DNA of 64,000 nt from Beijerinckia sp. 28-YEA-48 (GCF_900104955.1 NZ_FNSI01000001.1:4188001-4252000); one strand, 5' to 3'; positions 43,576 to 52,481 are shown, counted from the stretch's first letter. Program-made: numbers and translations. Notes: generated by a model from the letters alone, not told the origin.

Positions 43576-44562
43576 ATGGGCATGCTGATCGACGGCAAAT
43601 GGGAAGACCAACCGCTTGTGGCGTCCGACAAGGGACGCTTCGTGCGCCGCGACAGTTCCTTCCGCAGCTGGATCACCGCCGATGGCAGTGCCCCGAAAGG
43701 CAGCCCCAATCCCTTGTCCGGATATAAAGCCGAGCGCGGGCGCTATCATCTCTATGTCGGCTATGCCTGCCCCTGGGCGCAACGCACGTTGATCATGCGG
43801 GCGCTGAAAGGCTTGGAAGACATCATCTCCGTCTCGGTGGTGCATTGGCTGATGCTAGAGAACGGCTGGACGTTCGCTAAAGCCGACGGCGTGATCGCCG
43901 ATCCGGTCGGACATGCGGATTTTCTCTATCAGGTCTATCAGCGCGCCGACTCGGCCTACACCGGACGCGTGACCATTCCCGTGCTCTGGGATCTCAAAAC
44001 CGGAACCATCGTCAACAACGAATCCTCCGAGATCATTCGGATGCTGGGCAACGCCTTCGACGGCATCGGCGCGACACCGGGCGATTACTATCCACAACAT
44101 CTGCGCGCCGATATCGATGCGGTCAACGATCGCATCTACAACACGCTGAACAATGGCGTCTATCGCGCCGGTTTCGCCACCACGCAGGCAGCTTATGAAG
44201 AAGCGGTGATCCCGCTGTTCGAAACCCTCGATTTCGTCGAAGCGCGTCTCGCCCAGCACCGCTATCTCTGCGGCGATGTGTTGACCGAAGCCGACATCCG
44301 CCTGCTGACAACTCTGCTGCGCTTCGATGCGATCTATTACTCGCATTTCAAATGCAACAAGCGCCGGATTGCCGACTATCCCAACATCTGGGGATTTACG
44401 CGGGATCTGGTGCAGCGGCCGAAGATTGCTTCAACCTTCCGGCTCGATCATTGTAAGAAACACTATTACGGCAGCCAGCTGCAAGTGAACCCCACCGGCA
44501 TCGTGCCGATCGGCCCGGAGATCGACTTCGCCGCGCCGCATGACCGCGATCGTTTCGGCTAG
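43576..44562 (+). CDS. glutathionyl-hydroquinone reductase (Xi-class GST)
   Basis: This 328-residue enzyme belongs to the YqjG/PcpF group, which uses glutathione to reduce S-glutathionyl-hydroquinones back to hydroquinones. The catalytic cysteine is in YVGYACPWAQRTLIMR; VPVLWD-like TIPVLWDLKTGTIVNNESSEIIRML and the C-terminal YSHFKCNKRRIADYPNIWG block are diagnostic. The start at 43576 follows GGAGAAACGCG and matches the family start (GMLIDGKWEDQ). It may protect against quinones formed during aromatic breakdown. Confidence 0.92.
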   Translation: MGMLIDGKWEDQPLVASDKGRFVRRDSSFRSWITADGSAPKGSPNPLSGYKAERGRYHLYVGYACPWAQRTLIMRALKGLEDIISVSVVHWLMLENGWTFAKADGVIADPVGHADFLYQVYQRADSAYTGRVTIPVLWDLKTGTIVNNESSEIIRMLGNAFDGIGATPGDYYPQHLRADIDAVNDRIYNTLNNGVYRAGFATTQAAYEEAVIPLFETLDFVEARLAQHRYLCGDVLTEADIRLLTTLLRFDAIYYSHFKCNKRRIADYPNIWGFTRDLVQRPKIASTFRLDHCKKHYYGSQLQVNPTGIVPIGPEIDFAAPHDRDRFG

Positions 44563-44573
44563 CTCGGTGTCAT

Positions 44574-44597
44574 ACCGGACGCCGCAAGCGATCCGGT
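44574..44597. repeat. half copy of the 5141-5299 repeat, terminator-like
   Basis: ACCGGA-CGC and GCG-ATCCGGT form a hairpin over CGCAA, preceded by TGTCAT as at 5141. It lies between the convergent glutathionyl-hydroquinone reductase and OlsB-like genes and may form the 3' end of both transcripts. Confidence 0.5.
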
Positions 44598-44619
44598 ACA
44601 AGACGGAGGCTGCGGATGA

Positions 44620-45537
44620 TTACGCCGCGATCTCATTGACTGGCGGGTGGCCGCCGCCGAAGTGATCGATATAGCGATCATCGATATTGGCAACCGGCAG
44701 AACGATGAGAACATCGGTGGTGCCGAACTGATGATCGATGACGGCACCGTCGCCGATCATCGCGCCAAGCCGCAGATAGCCTTTGATCAAGGTCGGCAGA
44801 GCTGCCAAGGCGCGACGCGGCGAGATGGCGTCATCGGCAAGCATCGCCATGTCGACGCGGCGGTCATCAAGCGCGCGCACCATCCAATCCTCTGGAACGC
44901 TCGCCTTATGATGCAGCAACGACAAGGGCGCGGCGATCTCGGCGGGATTGACCGTATCGAAAGAGGCACAGCCGATCATCACATCGATATTGTGATGGCT
45001 GACGTACATCCAGATGCCGCGCCATAGCAGTTCAAGGGTACGGCGAGCGCGATATTCCGGCAACACGCAGGAGCGGCCGAGCTCAAGAAAATGCTTGCCG
45101 GCGTGACGCGCCAGCAAAGGCGCCACATCGAATTCCTGAGCGCTATAGAAACCGCCATCGCTCTTGCGCGCATTCTGGCGCAGCAGGCGGTAGGTGCCGA
45201 CGACTTTCGGCTTGATGCGGCCATAAGTTGATTTCGCCGCGTGATCGACGACGATGAGGTGATCGCAGGTGACATCGAAAGGACAGACGTCGCGGCGGCG
45301 CAGTTGCGTCGTGCGGTCGGGCTGCGCCGAGCCCTGATCGAAGAAAACCCGATAGCGCAGACGCTGCGCCTTGCGGATTTCCTTCTTCGTCACGGCGAAT
45401 TTCAATTCCAGCGAACCGACCCGCGCCAGGGATTCCGGCAAGCCATGCAGATCGCGCACGACGCGACGTTGAACGGCGAACGCACTGACAAAACCGGCGA
45501 AACGCTGCCCGCCGGCACGTTCAGTTGTCGGTTTCAT
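44620..45537 (-). CDS. OlsB-like N-acyltransferase (GNAT)
   Basis: This 305-residue protein resembles OlsB, which transfers a 3-hydroxyacyl chain from ACP to ornithine in ornithine-lipid synthesis. Markers are LELKFAVTKKEIRKAQRLRYRVFFDQ, FDVTCDHLIVVD, VGTYRLLRQ, GGFYSAQEFDVAPLL, and LELGRSCVLPEYR, followed by LLWRGIWMYV. The acetyltransferase core ends near residue 190, and IGCASFDTVNP and YLRLGAMIGDGAVIDHQFGTTDVLIVLP close it. The start at 45537 gives the family length. No olsA gene is adjacent. Confidence 0.88.
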   Translation of the reverse strand: MKPTTERAGGQRFAGFVSAFAVQRRVVRDLHGLPESLARVGSLELKFAVTKKEIRKAQRLRYRVFFDQGSAQPDRTTQLRRRDVCPFDVTCDHLIVVDHAAKSTYGRIKPKVVGTYRLLRQNARKSDGGFYSAQEFDVAPLLARHAGKHFLELGRSCVLPEYRARRTLELLWRGIWMYVSHHNIDVMIGCASFDTVNPAEIAAPLSLLHHKASVPEDWMVRALDDRRVDMAMLADDAISPRRALAALPTLIKGYLRLGAMIGDGAVIDHQFGTTDVLIVLPVANIDDRYIDHFGGGHPPVNEIAA

Positions 45538-45673
45538 TGCAAAACCCCGATCCCATGATTCGCCCCATAGCACTAAAAGCCATTCAGATCGGAAGAAATT
45601 ATGACGAATTTCCGTCGTTCCTGTTACAGCGACAAAATAGCAGGCGTTTAAGCAGCTCAATTAAGCCACTGGA

Positions 45674-47416
45674 CTAAGCCATTTGCCGCTTCGGCAGAAT
45701 GGCCGCTTGCAAGTGATCCGGATCGATCGGTTTAGTCAGGAAATCGTCAATTCCCGCGTCAAGCGCGGCACGACGATCCTCTTCGAAAGCGTTCGCGGTC
45801 AGCGCCACGATGCGCGTCGGCAACACGCCTGCTTCGCGTTCAAGCCGCCTAATCCAGCGCGATGCATCGATGCCATCAAGACCCGGCATGCGAATGTCCA
45901 TCAAGATGACGTCGAAGCGCGGGCGATCACCACGCAATGTCCGGCTGACAATATCGACAGCTTCGATGCCATCGACCGCATGAATGGTTTTCGCGCCGAA
46001 ACGTTCAAGATGTTTGCGCGCCACCAGCGCGTTAATCTCATTGTCTTCGACCAGCAGCACATTCAGTTCGAGTCGTGGCTTGGCGCCAGGCTCGACCATG
46101 TTCGTGGGCATGCTGCCGGCCATTTCACCGCGCAGCCGAGCAATCAGCGAAGCCGTGCGAACCGGTTTGACCAGCCAGCCATCGAAACCGGCCAACGTGT
46201 TCTGAGCCGTCGCGCGACGTTCGAACGGCGAGAACAAGATCAGGCTACGTTCAACACCGGCGACGCGCGTCGCTTCCGCGATCTGGCGCAAAACATCTTC
46301 ACCCAGCGCGCAATCGATGATCGCTACATCTGGCGCGGGCTTCTGCGCCAGAACGGAGCGAACCTCGCCGATCGTCTCGGCCCGCAAAGTTTCCGCGCCA
46401 ACCGCCGCCAGACGTTCGCCAAGATAACTCGTTTCAAACGGGGCGCGTCCGACGATCAACACGCGACGGCCCCACAGCGGCGGCGTATCGGCCTTGTCCT
46501 GACCAGACGCCGCCGGCAGATCGACATCGAAGGTGAAGACCGAGCCGTGGCTGCCGGTGCTTTCAAGTCGCAGATCACCCTGCATATGATCGATGATGCG
46601 ACGCGAAATGGCGAGGCCAAGACCGGAGCCGCCATGGCGACGCGTGGCCGAACCATCGCCCTGTTCGAAATCCTCGAAAATGGTCTCCTGCTGATCTGGC
46701 CCGATGCCAGGCCCCGTATCGGCGACCGAGAAGATCACGCGATCGCCGGATTTCTTGGCAACGCGAATGCCGACGCCGCCGGTCTCGGTGAATTTCACCG
46801 CATTGCCAGCGAGATTGATGAGCACCTGCCGCAGCCGCGCCGCATCGCCGATCAGCCGGCGCGGCACGTCCGTTTCGATCACAGCGGCGATGCCGACGCC
46901 CTTGTCCTGCGCGCGCGGCGCCAACAGTTCGGTGACGCCTTCAACCAGAGTCACGATGTCAAAGGGTTCGTTGGCCAGTTCCAACCGGCCGGCTTCGATG
47001 CGCGAGAAATCGAGGATTTCCTCGATCAGATTGGCCAGCGCCGTGCCCGAGGTGTGGATCGCTTCGACATAAGCGCGCTGTTCGGCCACCAGCGGTCCAT
47101 GGCGCAACAGATCGGCCATGCCAAGGATGCCATTGAGGGGCGTCCGGATTTCGTGGCTGACGGTGGCAAGAAAGCGAGACTTGGCTTCATTGGCGGCCTC
47201 GGCCCGATGACGGGCCGCGGCCGCTTCCTTCAGGGCCCACAGCTCGTCCTGCAGCTTTTCAAACCGGGCTTCGTCCAGCGATTTATCGGGCGGTTTGCGG
47301 CGGCTAAGAGCGGCATGGATGGCCCAGCCGACCGCCGCCCCCAACAGGGCGGCGAGGACGCCGAGAACGCCGACGACAAACACCGAGACAACCAATCCGA
47401 GCCCCCAACGCCACAT
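45674..47416 (-). CDS. membrane-bound hybrid sensor histidine kinase
   Basis: This 580-residue kinase has one N-terminal transmembrane helix (about 5-32) and no recognisable sensor domain, then a coiled coil (45-80). The phosphoacceptor His88 is in SHEIRTPLNGILG. The ATPase domain follows with NLAGNAVKFTETG, DTGPGIG and GSGLGLAISR. Two receiver domains close it: the first (about 310-430) is degenerate (VAIIDCALGE), the second (about 450-570) keeps the phosphate-accepting aspartate in DVILMDIRMPGLDG and the lysine in DFLTKPID. No cognate response regulator gene is adjacent. Confidence 0.92.
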   Translation of the reverse strand: MWRWGLGLVVSVFVVGVLGVLAALLGAAVGWAIHAALSRRKPPDKSLDEARFEKLQDELWALKEAAAARHRAEAANEAKSRFLATVSHEIRTPLNGILGMADLLRHGPLVAEQRAYVEAIHTSGTALANLIEEILDFSRIEAGRLELANEPFDIVTLVEGVTELLAPRAQDKGVGIAAVIETDVPRRLIGDAARLRQVLINLAGNAVKFTETGGVGIRVAKKSGDRVIFSVADTGPGIGPDQQETIFEDFEQGDGSATRRHGGSGLGLAISRRIIDHMQGDLRLESTGSHGSVFTFDVDLPAASGQDKADTPPLWGRRVLIVGRAPFETSYLGERLAAVGAETLRAETIGEVRSVLAQKPAPDVAIIDCALGEDVLRQIAEATRVAGVERSLILFSPFERRATAQNTLAGFDGWLVKPVRTASLIARLRGEMAGSMPTNMVEPGAKPRLELNVLLVEDNEINALVARKHLERFGAKTIHAVDGIEAVDIVSRTLRGDRPRFDVILMDIRMPGLDGIDASRWIRRLEREAGVLPTRIVALTANAFEEDRRAALDAGIDDFLTKPIDPDHLQAAILPKRQMA

Positions 47417-47491
47417 GGCCTGGATAAGGCCACCCAGGGCAGGCTGGATTGCCCTGGTTGAAAAATCGTTGCTCGGATACCGACTTAACCC

Positions 47492-48682
47492 TTACTTCAG
47501 AGCCGGGCAACCGCCCTGGTCGATCGGCCGGAACACGTCATCGCCCTTGAGCAGGCCAACGGTTTTGGTCAGATCCCATTCTCCTTTTGATTCCGCAGGA
47601 GATTTGATCTGAGTCAGGGCGACACTGTGGACCATGCGGCCGTCAGGACGCAGGTAACCATCATTGGTGAATATGTCACGGACCGGCAGCTCGCGCATCT
47701 TCTCGATGACCTTCTGGGTGTCGGTGGTGTTCGCCGCCTCGACCGCCTTCAGATAATGTTTAACGGCGGAATAGACGCCAACCTGGAACGAACCCGGGAA
47801 AACCTTGCGCCGTTCGATGAACTTGGCGATCCAGGCCTTCGTCTCAGCATCGTCGCGATTGACCCAGGCGGAGACGTTATAGGCGCCCTGCCCGACTTCT
47901 AGGCCCATGGCCTTGACCGACAGCGGGCTGTCGAGGCCGAAGCCGACCACCTTGGCCTTCAGGCCGAACTCGCGGATCGCTTTCAGACCGTTGATCGTAT
48001 CGTCGCCGCCATTGTTGAGGGCGATGACATCAGCGCCGGAATTCTGCGCCTGCAGAACGAAGGACGAGAAATCCTGGGTGCTGAGCGGATGTTTGACGGC
48101 CCCGACGATCTCGACGCCGGCCTTGGTCAGCGACGGACGAAGCCCGGCTTCCAGCGCCGCGCCAAAGGCATAGTCAGCGCTGATGAAATACCATTTCTTG
48201 CCCAGTTGCGGCACGGCGGCGGCGATCGAGGCGCTGAGCTGATAGGTGTCATAGACCCAATGCACGCTATTGCCGGGCGCACAGGCCTTGCCGGTGAAGT
48301 CGGCGGAGCCGGCACCGGCCAGCATGACCATCTTGTTCTTTTGCTTGGTCACATCGAGGACGGCGAAAGCGACGGCGGAATTCACCAGTTCGGCGATGAC
48401 GTCGACCTTGTCGACGTCATACCAGCGGTTAGCAATGGAGACCCCGGTATCGGGCTTGTTCTGATGATCGCCGGCCAGAACCTCGATCGGCTTGCCATTG
48501 ATCTTGCCGCCGAACTCCTCGACCGCCATGCGCACCGCTTCAACGGACCCCATGCCGGCGCCTGATTCATAGACGCCGGAAAGATCGGACATCACGCCGA
48601 TGCGCACTTTATCGCCCGCGATCTGCGCTTGCGCCGCGCCGGCAGCCACCAGCAACGCCAATGCCGAAACCACAGTCCTCAT
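47492..48682 (-). CDS. LivK-type branched-chain amino acid/amide ABC solute-binding protein
   Basis: This 396-residue periplasmic binding protein has a signal peptide (to AAGAAQAQIAG) and the type I binding fold of the HAAT/LivK family: VRIGVMSDLSGVYESGAGMGSVEAVRMAVEEFGG, IEVLAGDHQNKPD, VMLAGAGSADFTG. The C-terminal CPALK could form a disulfide. In this family such long proteins often bind aromatic acids or other non-amino-acid ligands. It is an orphan; no livFGHM genes are near. It lies 217 bp downstream of the cupin gene pair. Confidence 0.88.
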   Translation of the reverse strand: MRTVVSALALLVAAGAAQAQIAGDKVRIGVMSDLSGVYESGAGMGSVEAVRMAVEEFGGKINGKPIEVLAGDHQNKPDTGVSIANRWYDVDKVDVIAELVNSAVAFAVLDVTKQKNKMVMLAGAGSADFTGKACAPGNSVHWVYDTYQLSASIAAAVPQLGKKWYFISADYAFGAALEAGLRPSLTKAGVEIVGAVKHPLSTQDFSSFVLQAQNSGADVIALNNGGDDTINGLKAIREFGLKAKVVGFGLDSPLSVKAMGLEVGQGAYNVSAWVNRDDAETKAWIAKFIERRKVFPGSFQVGVYSAVKHYLKAVEAANTTDTQKVIEKMRELPVRDIFTNDGYLRPDGRMVHSVALTQIKSPAESKGEWDLTKTVGLLKGDDVFRPIDQGGCPALK

Positions 48683-48847
48683 AACGTCTCCCCCTCGTCC
48701 AACCGTCGCTGACGGATCGCAATATCAGTTTCACTGATCTTACCGGCGTTTGGCAATGGGTGGATTGTGATCGGGCGTTGACAGCGCTTGAAGGGGACGC
48801 TGCCCAACGCGGGCATTCTCGCCGACGTCAGGCCAGGCTTAAGGAAA

Positions 48848-48872
48848 GGGTAGGACGTCCGACGCCCTGCCC
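48848..48872 (-). terminator. stem-loop downstream of the cupin gene pair
   Basis: Arms GGGTAGGACGT (48848-48858) and ACGCCCTGCCC (48862-48872) pair with one mismatch and one G-T pair over a 3-base loop. On the minus strand TTTCCTT follows, so it is a plausible terminator for the operon ending at 48899. Confidence 0.4.
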
Positions 48873-48898
48873 CTAATCTTTGAATTGCGTCGTATCGT

Positions 48899-49474
48899 TT
48901 ACGCGTCGTCGTCCTGCGCGAGCGCTTCGGCGATGGCCCGCCAGCGAAACGCGGCGAGGTCCACGGCCGAATGGCTATGGCCGCATCGCGAACAGGTGCG
49001 CCGAGTGGTTTCGCCGTTGTGGCGCTCGCAGGCTGTGAGATAGCCAGCCTGAGACGCGTGCTCGCTGGCACTCCAGCTATGGCGATCCACTTCGGCACTG
49101 CAGTTATCGCAGTACCAGACCACGGTTTCCGATCCTGGTTCGCGCGCCTTGTAGCGAAGCTGGTTGCCCGGCTCCTTCGTCAGCACGCGATGCGCGGTGC
49201 CGCCTGGCACATAGACGAAATCTCCAGGCACCAGATCGAAATAGCGAACGGGGCCAGCTTGAAAGACGACCTGCGCGCGGCCGCTTGCCTGGGCGATCAC
49301 GGTATCTTTCTCGCACACGAGAAAGAACGGCTGGTCGACAGAATTATTGCTCAAGGTCAGTTGCGGATCGACTTCCGGCCTGAGCATGGGAAATTCGTCG
49401 AAGGATTCAAGCTTCGATGCCTCGCGGAAAATGTTGAAGGCATTCTTGCGACGGGTTGTGACGGACTTGCTCAT
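48899..49474 (-). CDS. 3-hydroxyanthranilate dioxygenase-like cupin with rubredoxin-like zinc-ribbon, metal site degenerate (subunit A)
   Basis: This 191-residue cytoplasmic cupin is similar to 3-hydroxyanthranilate 3,4-dioxygenase: VRYFDLVPGDFVYVPGGTAHRVL is the second cupin motif (His95), and WYCDNC (Cys122, Cys125) plus CSRCG (Cys161, Cys164) form the rubredoxin-like C-terminal site. However, the first motif's His and Glu are replaced (CEKDTVIAQASG), so it probably cannot hold the catalytic iron. The start at 49474 overlaps the stop of the upstream gene by four bases (ATGA), so the two are translated together. A non-catalytic partner of subunit B is the simplest reading. Confidence 0.75.
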   Translation of the reverse strand: MSKSVTTRRKNAFNIFREASKLESFDEFPMLRPEVDPQLTLSNNSVDQPFFLVCEKDTVIAQASGRAQVVFQAGPVRYFDLVPGDFVYVPGGTAHRVLTKEPGNQLRYKAREPGSETVVWYCDNCSAEVDRHSWSASEHASQAGYLTACERHNGETTRRTCSRCGHSHSAVDLAAFRWRAIAEALAQDDDA

Positions 49475-50127
49475 GAGCGGGTGACCTCCGCAAGCGCGCG
49501 CCGCGCGTCCGATGCGATCTTCGTCCTGCGCATGTAATTCGCCCACCCCCAGATATGCAGCGGAAATGGCGGATTGTCGTGCCCGCATGACTTGCACTTG
49601 CGCGTGCTCTGGGAGCTGTTGAGCATCATCGCCGCGTCGTTCGAGCCTTTCAGGCTCGGAAGCGGCAGAAGATCGCCTCGGCTCTCTTCTTCGGAAAGAC
49701 CGCCATCGAATTCGTACTTAAACAATTCGGTGGCGCATTTTTCGCACTGGAACGTCATACCTTCCGGCTGCTCGCCGCTTTCGAGCTGGCGCTGGGTGAT
49801 AACGAGAACAGCAAAGAATGCCTGATCGGAATCGCCGCCGACGCCATGGCTCTTGTGACCGACGAAGACATCGCCAGACCGCACACGTCCTGTTGAACCA
49901 AACGACACGGCCACTTCATCGACGACGTTGGTATGAACGAAATAGCCGATAGGCGTGGCTTTCCCGTCGCTCGCCAAAGCAGCCACGCAGGGCACGATGT
50001 CGCCAGCGCCAAGATAAGGAAAGAGCGGCAGCAATTGCGTGTTGCCTTGGCGGGCCGCCTCAAATGCGTTGACCTTCATGGGAATCTTCGCCGCTGGATC
50101 AAAGCGGACTTCTGATGCTGTCGACAT
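49471..50127 (-). CDS. 3-hydroxyanthranilate dioxygenase-like cupin with CxxC pairs, metal triad kept (subunit B)
   Basis: This 218-residue cupin has a full candidate metal triad: His65 and Glu71 in YFVHTNVVDEVAV (H-x5-E spacing as in 3-hydroxyanthranilate dioxygenase) and His94 in GHKSHG. Cys128/Cys131 (CEKC) and Cys178/Cys181 (CKSC) form a rubredoxin- or zinc-type site, and the C-terminus ends in a helical HIWGWANYM segment. It has about 30 more residues than subunit A. The start at 50127 follows AAGGGAGG. It diverges from the FAD reductase gene, with an operator-like TTGAC-N8-GTCAA between. The substrate is unknown, probably an aromatic compound. Confidence 0.72.
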   Translation of the reverse strand: MSTASEVRFDPAAKIPMKVNAFEAARQGNTQLLPLFPYLGAGDIVPCVAALASDGKATPIGYFVHTNVVDEVAVSFGSTGRVRSGDVFVGHKSHGVGGDSDQAFFAVLVITQRQLESGEQPEGMTFQCEKCATELFKYEFDGGLSEEESRGDLLPLPSLKGSNDAAMMLNSSQSTRKCKSCGHDNPPFPLHIWGWANYMRRTKIASDARRALAEVTRS

Positions 50128-50153
50128 GAGCAACCTCCCTTGCCATGATGACT

Positions 50154-50184
50154 AAATTCTGTCAGTTTGACCAAATTCTGTCAA
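50154..50184. promoter_or_regulatory. MarR-like operator and repeated AAATTCTGTCA in the divergent promoter
   Basis: TTGAC (50167-50171), eight bases, GTCAA (50180-50184) is an inverted repeat of the MarR type. AAATTCTGTCA occurs twice (50154-50164, 50173-50183), a 19-bp period, and GTCA-GTT-TGAC forms a second inverted repeat inside. The whole lies in the 79-bp region between the start of subunit B and the start of the FAD reductase, so it can control both directions. The MarR gene at 51901 is the likely regulator. Confidence 0.6.
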
Positions 50185-50206
50185 TCTGCTTTTGCGTGAT
50201 CGCATC

Positions 50207-51433
50207 ATGGTCCAGGATGTTCGAGCCGTTGTTATCGTGGGAGGCGGCCAAGCTGGCGCTCAGACAGCCAAGGCGCTGCGCGAGCACGGTTATGACGGCG
50301 CGCTGACGCTGATCGGCGCCGAGAAGCATCTTCCTTATGAGCGACCGAACTTGTCCAAGGCCTGCCTGCTCGATCCTTCGGCCATACCGCCGATCGTTAT
50401 CGATGCGGCGTTCTGCCAAGAGCGAGAGATCGAGCTGATGACTGGGCGACAGGCACTTTCGATCGACCGTGCGCGTCGGCGCCTCGTTCTCGACGATGGC
50501 TCGGAACGACCCTACGACCGGCTGGTGCTCGCCACCGGATGCGCACCGCGACAGATGACGTTGAAGGGGCTTGATCCGGAGCGGATCTTTTATCTGAGAA
50601 CCCTCGACGATGCGCGTGCGCTACAGCCGCGCCTCACGCGTGGATCATCGATGGCGATCGTTGGTGGTGGCTTTATCGGATTGGAGGTCGCGGCCGGCGC
50701 GCAATCATTGGGTTGCCGGGTGACCGTTCTGGAAACCGCACCCATTCTGCTACCGCGTCTCGGTTCTGCCAAAGCCAGTGCGCTGGTGCTGGCGCATCAT
50801 CGCCAGGCCGGTATCGATATCAGGCTTGGCACGCGGATCGAATATGCCGACGGCTCGCGGCTTGTTCTCTCCAACGGCGAGGCGATCAAGGCCGACACGA
50901 TTGTCGCGGGTATCGGCGTGATCCCGGAAGCAGCCCTGGCCACCAAAGCCGGACTCGATGTTGATGACGGCATTCTCACCAACGCATTCGGCGAGACTTC
51001 GGATTCATCCATCTTCGCTGCCGGCGATGTCACCCGTCATTTCAATCCGCTTCTACAGCGGTACATACGGCTTGAATCCTGGCAGAACGCCAATCTGCAG
51101 GCCGATACCGTCGCCCGTTCGCTTCTTGGCCAGCGCGTGCCCTACGCCGAAGTGCCCTGGCTGTGGTCGGACCAAGGCGATTTGAACCTTCAGGCTGCCG
51201 GTGCACCGACGCACGTCGACACGACCGTTTTTCGCGGCAGCGAGGACGAGGGCCTCTCGATCTTCCAGTTCGCGCAGGGCGTTCTTGTTGGCGGGATCAC
51301 CTTCAATCGCGGCAAGGACATGCCGGTGATACGCCGCCTCTTGCGTCAGTCCACACCGATCGTCGATCCCGCGGCACTGGCCGATGACAGCACACCGTTG
51401 CGAAATTTTCTGAGGGCGGGGGCATCTTCATGA
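50207..51433 (+). CDS. FAD-dependent ferredoxin/rubredoxin-type NAD(P)H reductase
   Basis: This 408-residue flavoprotein has the layout of putidaredoxin reductase and related oxygenase reductases: FAD motif VVIVGGGQAGAQTA (about 8-21), LPYERPNLSK, the NAD(P)H motif AIVGGGFIGLEVAAGA (about 150-165), and the second FAD site DSSIFAAGDVTR. The C-terminal domain (VPWLWSDQGDLNLQ) is typical of this class. It would pass electrons to an iron-sulfur or flavin carrier. Its gene overlaps the flavodoxin gene by four bases (ATGA), and it diverges from the cupin pair, so it is probably their electron source. Confidence 0.9.
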   Translation: MVQDVRAVVIVGGGQAGAQTAKALREHGYDGALTLIGAEKHLPYERPNLSKACLLDPSAIPPIVIDAAFCQEREIELMTGRQALSIDRARRRLVLDDGSERPYDRLVLATGCAPRQMTLKGLDPERIFYLRTLDDARALQPRLTRGSSMAIVGGGFIGLEVAAGAQSLGCRVTVLETAPILLPRLGSAKASALVLAHHRQAGIDIRLGTRIEYADGSRLVLSNGEAIKADTIVAGIGVIPEAALATKAGLDVDDGILTNAFGETSDSSIFAAGDVTRHFNPLLQRYIRLESWQNANLQADTVARSLLGQRVPYAEVPWLWSDQGDLNLQAAGAPTHVDTTVFRGSEDEGLSIFQFAQGVLVGGITFNRGKDMPVIRRLLRQSTPIVDPAALADDSTPLRNFLRAGASS

Positions 51434-51900
51434 GTGAAACGATTACGATTCTTGTCGCCACCATGGGTGGAACGGCCGAAATGGTCGCCGAGACCGTGGC
51501 CGAACGCATCGAGGATGCAGGGCTCAGCGCCCGCATCCTGCGTATGGAAAAGCTCAAAGAGCCGGTTACGGCTTTAGGTCATGGCGGCCGCTGGGTCATC
51601 TGCTCTTCGACCTATGGGACCGGCGACGTGCCCGACAACGGCAAGGCGCTTTACACGACTTTGGAAGACCAGCGGCCCGATCTCAGTGGACTGCATTATG
51701 GCGTCATCGCGTTGGGCGACTCCATCTATCCCAACACATTCTGTTTTGGCGGCAAGAAATTCGACGCGCTGTTCAGCGCCCTGGGCGCGACGCGGATCGG
51801 CGAACGCCTCGAACACGACGCTCGTGGCGCCGACTATCCGGAGGATCTCGCCACTGCCTGGGCCGACACATGGCTGGAGCTTGTGCGCGATGCCGGCTGA
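51430..51900 (+). CDS. flavodoxin-domain protein (MioC-like)
   Basis: This 156-residue protein is a single flavodoxin-like domain. The FMN phosphate loop is VATMGGTAEMVAE, and the isoalloxazine loops are in SSTYGTGDVPDNG and ALGDSIYPNTFCFGGKKFD. It resembles the FMN half of sulfite reductase or MioC more than short-chain flavodoxins. Translation is coupled to the reductase gene (ATGA overlap), and the stop codon meets that of the convergent MarR gene. It probably carries one or two electrons from the reductase to an oxygenase, the cupin pair being the nearest candidate. Confidence 0.88.
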   Translation: MSETITILVATMGGTAEMVAETVAERIEDAGLSARILRMEKLKEPVTALGHGGRWVICSSTYGTGDVPDNGKALYTTLEDQRPDLSGLHYGVIALGDSIYPNTFCFGGKKFDALFSALGATRIGERLEHDARGADYPEDLATAWADTWLELVRDAG

Positions 51901-52365
51901 CTATTTAGCGCTGGCAACGACCTTGTCGTGCAGCCGCTTGATAGCGGCGAGCGCCTTCTTCAGCTCCGTCGCGCTCATCCCTTCGGCCACCGCATTGGAC
52001 CAGACCGCCTGGCGCCCGTTGATCTCATCGAGAAGCTTGCGGCCATGGGTGGTCAATTGCACGAGCTGGGCGCGCCGATGATTGGGATTATCGACCTGTT
52101 CGACAATGCCATCCTTCACCAGCGTCTGTACGACCCAAAGCACGCCCTGGCGCGACAGGCCGAAATCGCGGGCGATCTGCGCCACCGTTTTCGGCGCATC
52201 GCCGATGCCGCCCAGAACCTGCCAGCGCGTCGACGTCACGCCCAAATCTTTCATCAGCGCATCGCCAACACGCAGCAAGGCGCCATTGGCACGGAAAATG
52301 GTGATGATCAGATCAGTGATCGTCGCGCCTTCGGGGGTGTGCTGCACCTTTTTGAATTTACTCAC
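51901..52365 (-). CDS. MarR-family transcriptional regulator
   Basis: This 154-residue winged-helix regulator has VTSTRWQVLGGIGDAPKTVAQIARDFGLSRQGVLWVVQTLVKDGIVEQVDNPNHRRAQLVQLTTHG-type sequence, here identified by the recognition helix SRQGVLWVVQTL and the wing NPNHRRAQLVQL. It is read toward the flavodoxin gene and starts about 116 bp from the divergent binding-protein gene at 52482. Its probable operator is the TTGAC-N8-GTCAA repeat at 50167-50184, which would let it control both the cupin pair and the reductase-flavodoxin genes. Confidence 0.9.
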   Translation of the reverse strand: MSKFKKVQHTPEGATITDLIITIFRANGALLRVGDALMKDLGVTSTRWQVLGGIGDAPKTVAQIARDFGLSRQGVLWVVQTLVKDGIVEQVDNPNHRRAQLVQLTTHGRKLLDEINGRQAVWSNAVAEGMSATELKKALAAIKRLHDKVVASAK

Positions 52366-52481
52366 GGGGCTATCGATTCTGGCGAGAAGATAAAGCCTGT
52401 TCTGCGACTGAAGAACCTTATGCGCGGCATAACAGAACGGGTCTTCTCCGGCAAATGCCCAACATCTCAGGGAGGATCATC

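Noticed and set aside
45683..47461. A 592-residue plus-strand open frame over the histidine kinase gene
   Set aside because: It has no domain motifs and an antisense-type composition; the minus-strand kinase has all expected motifs.
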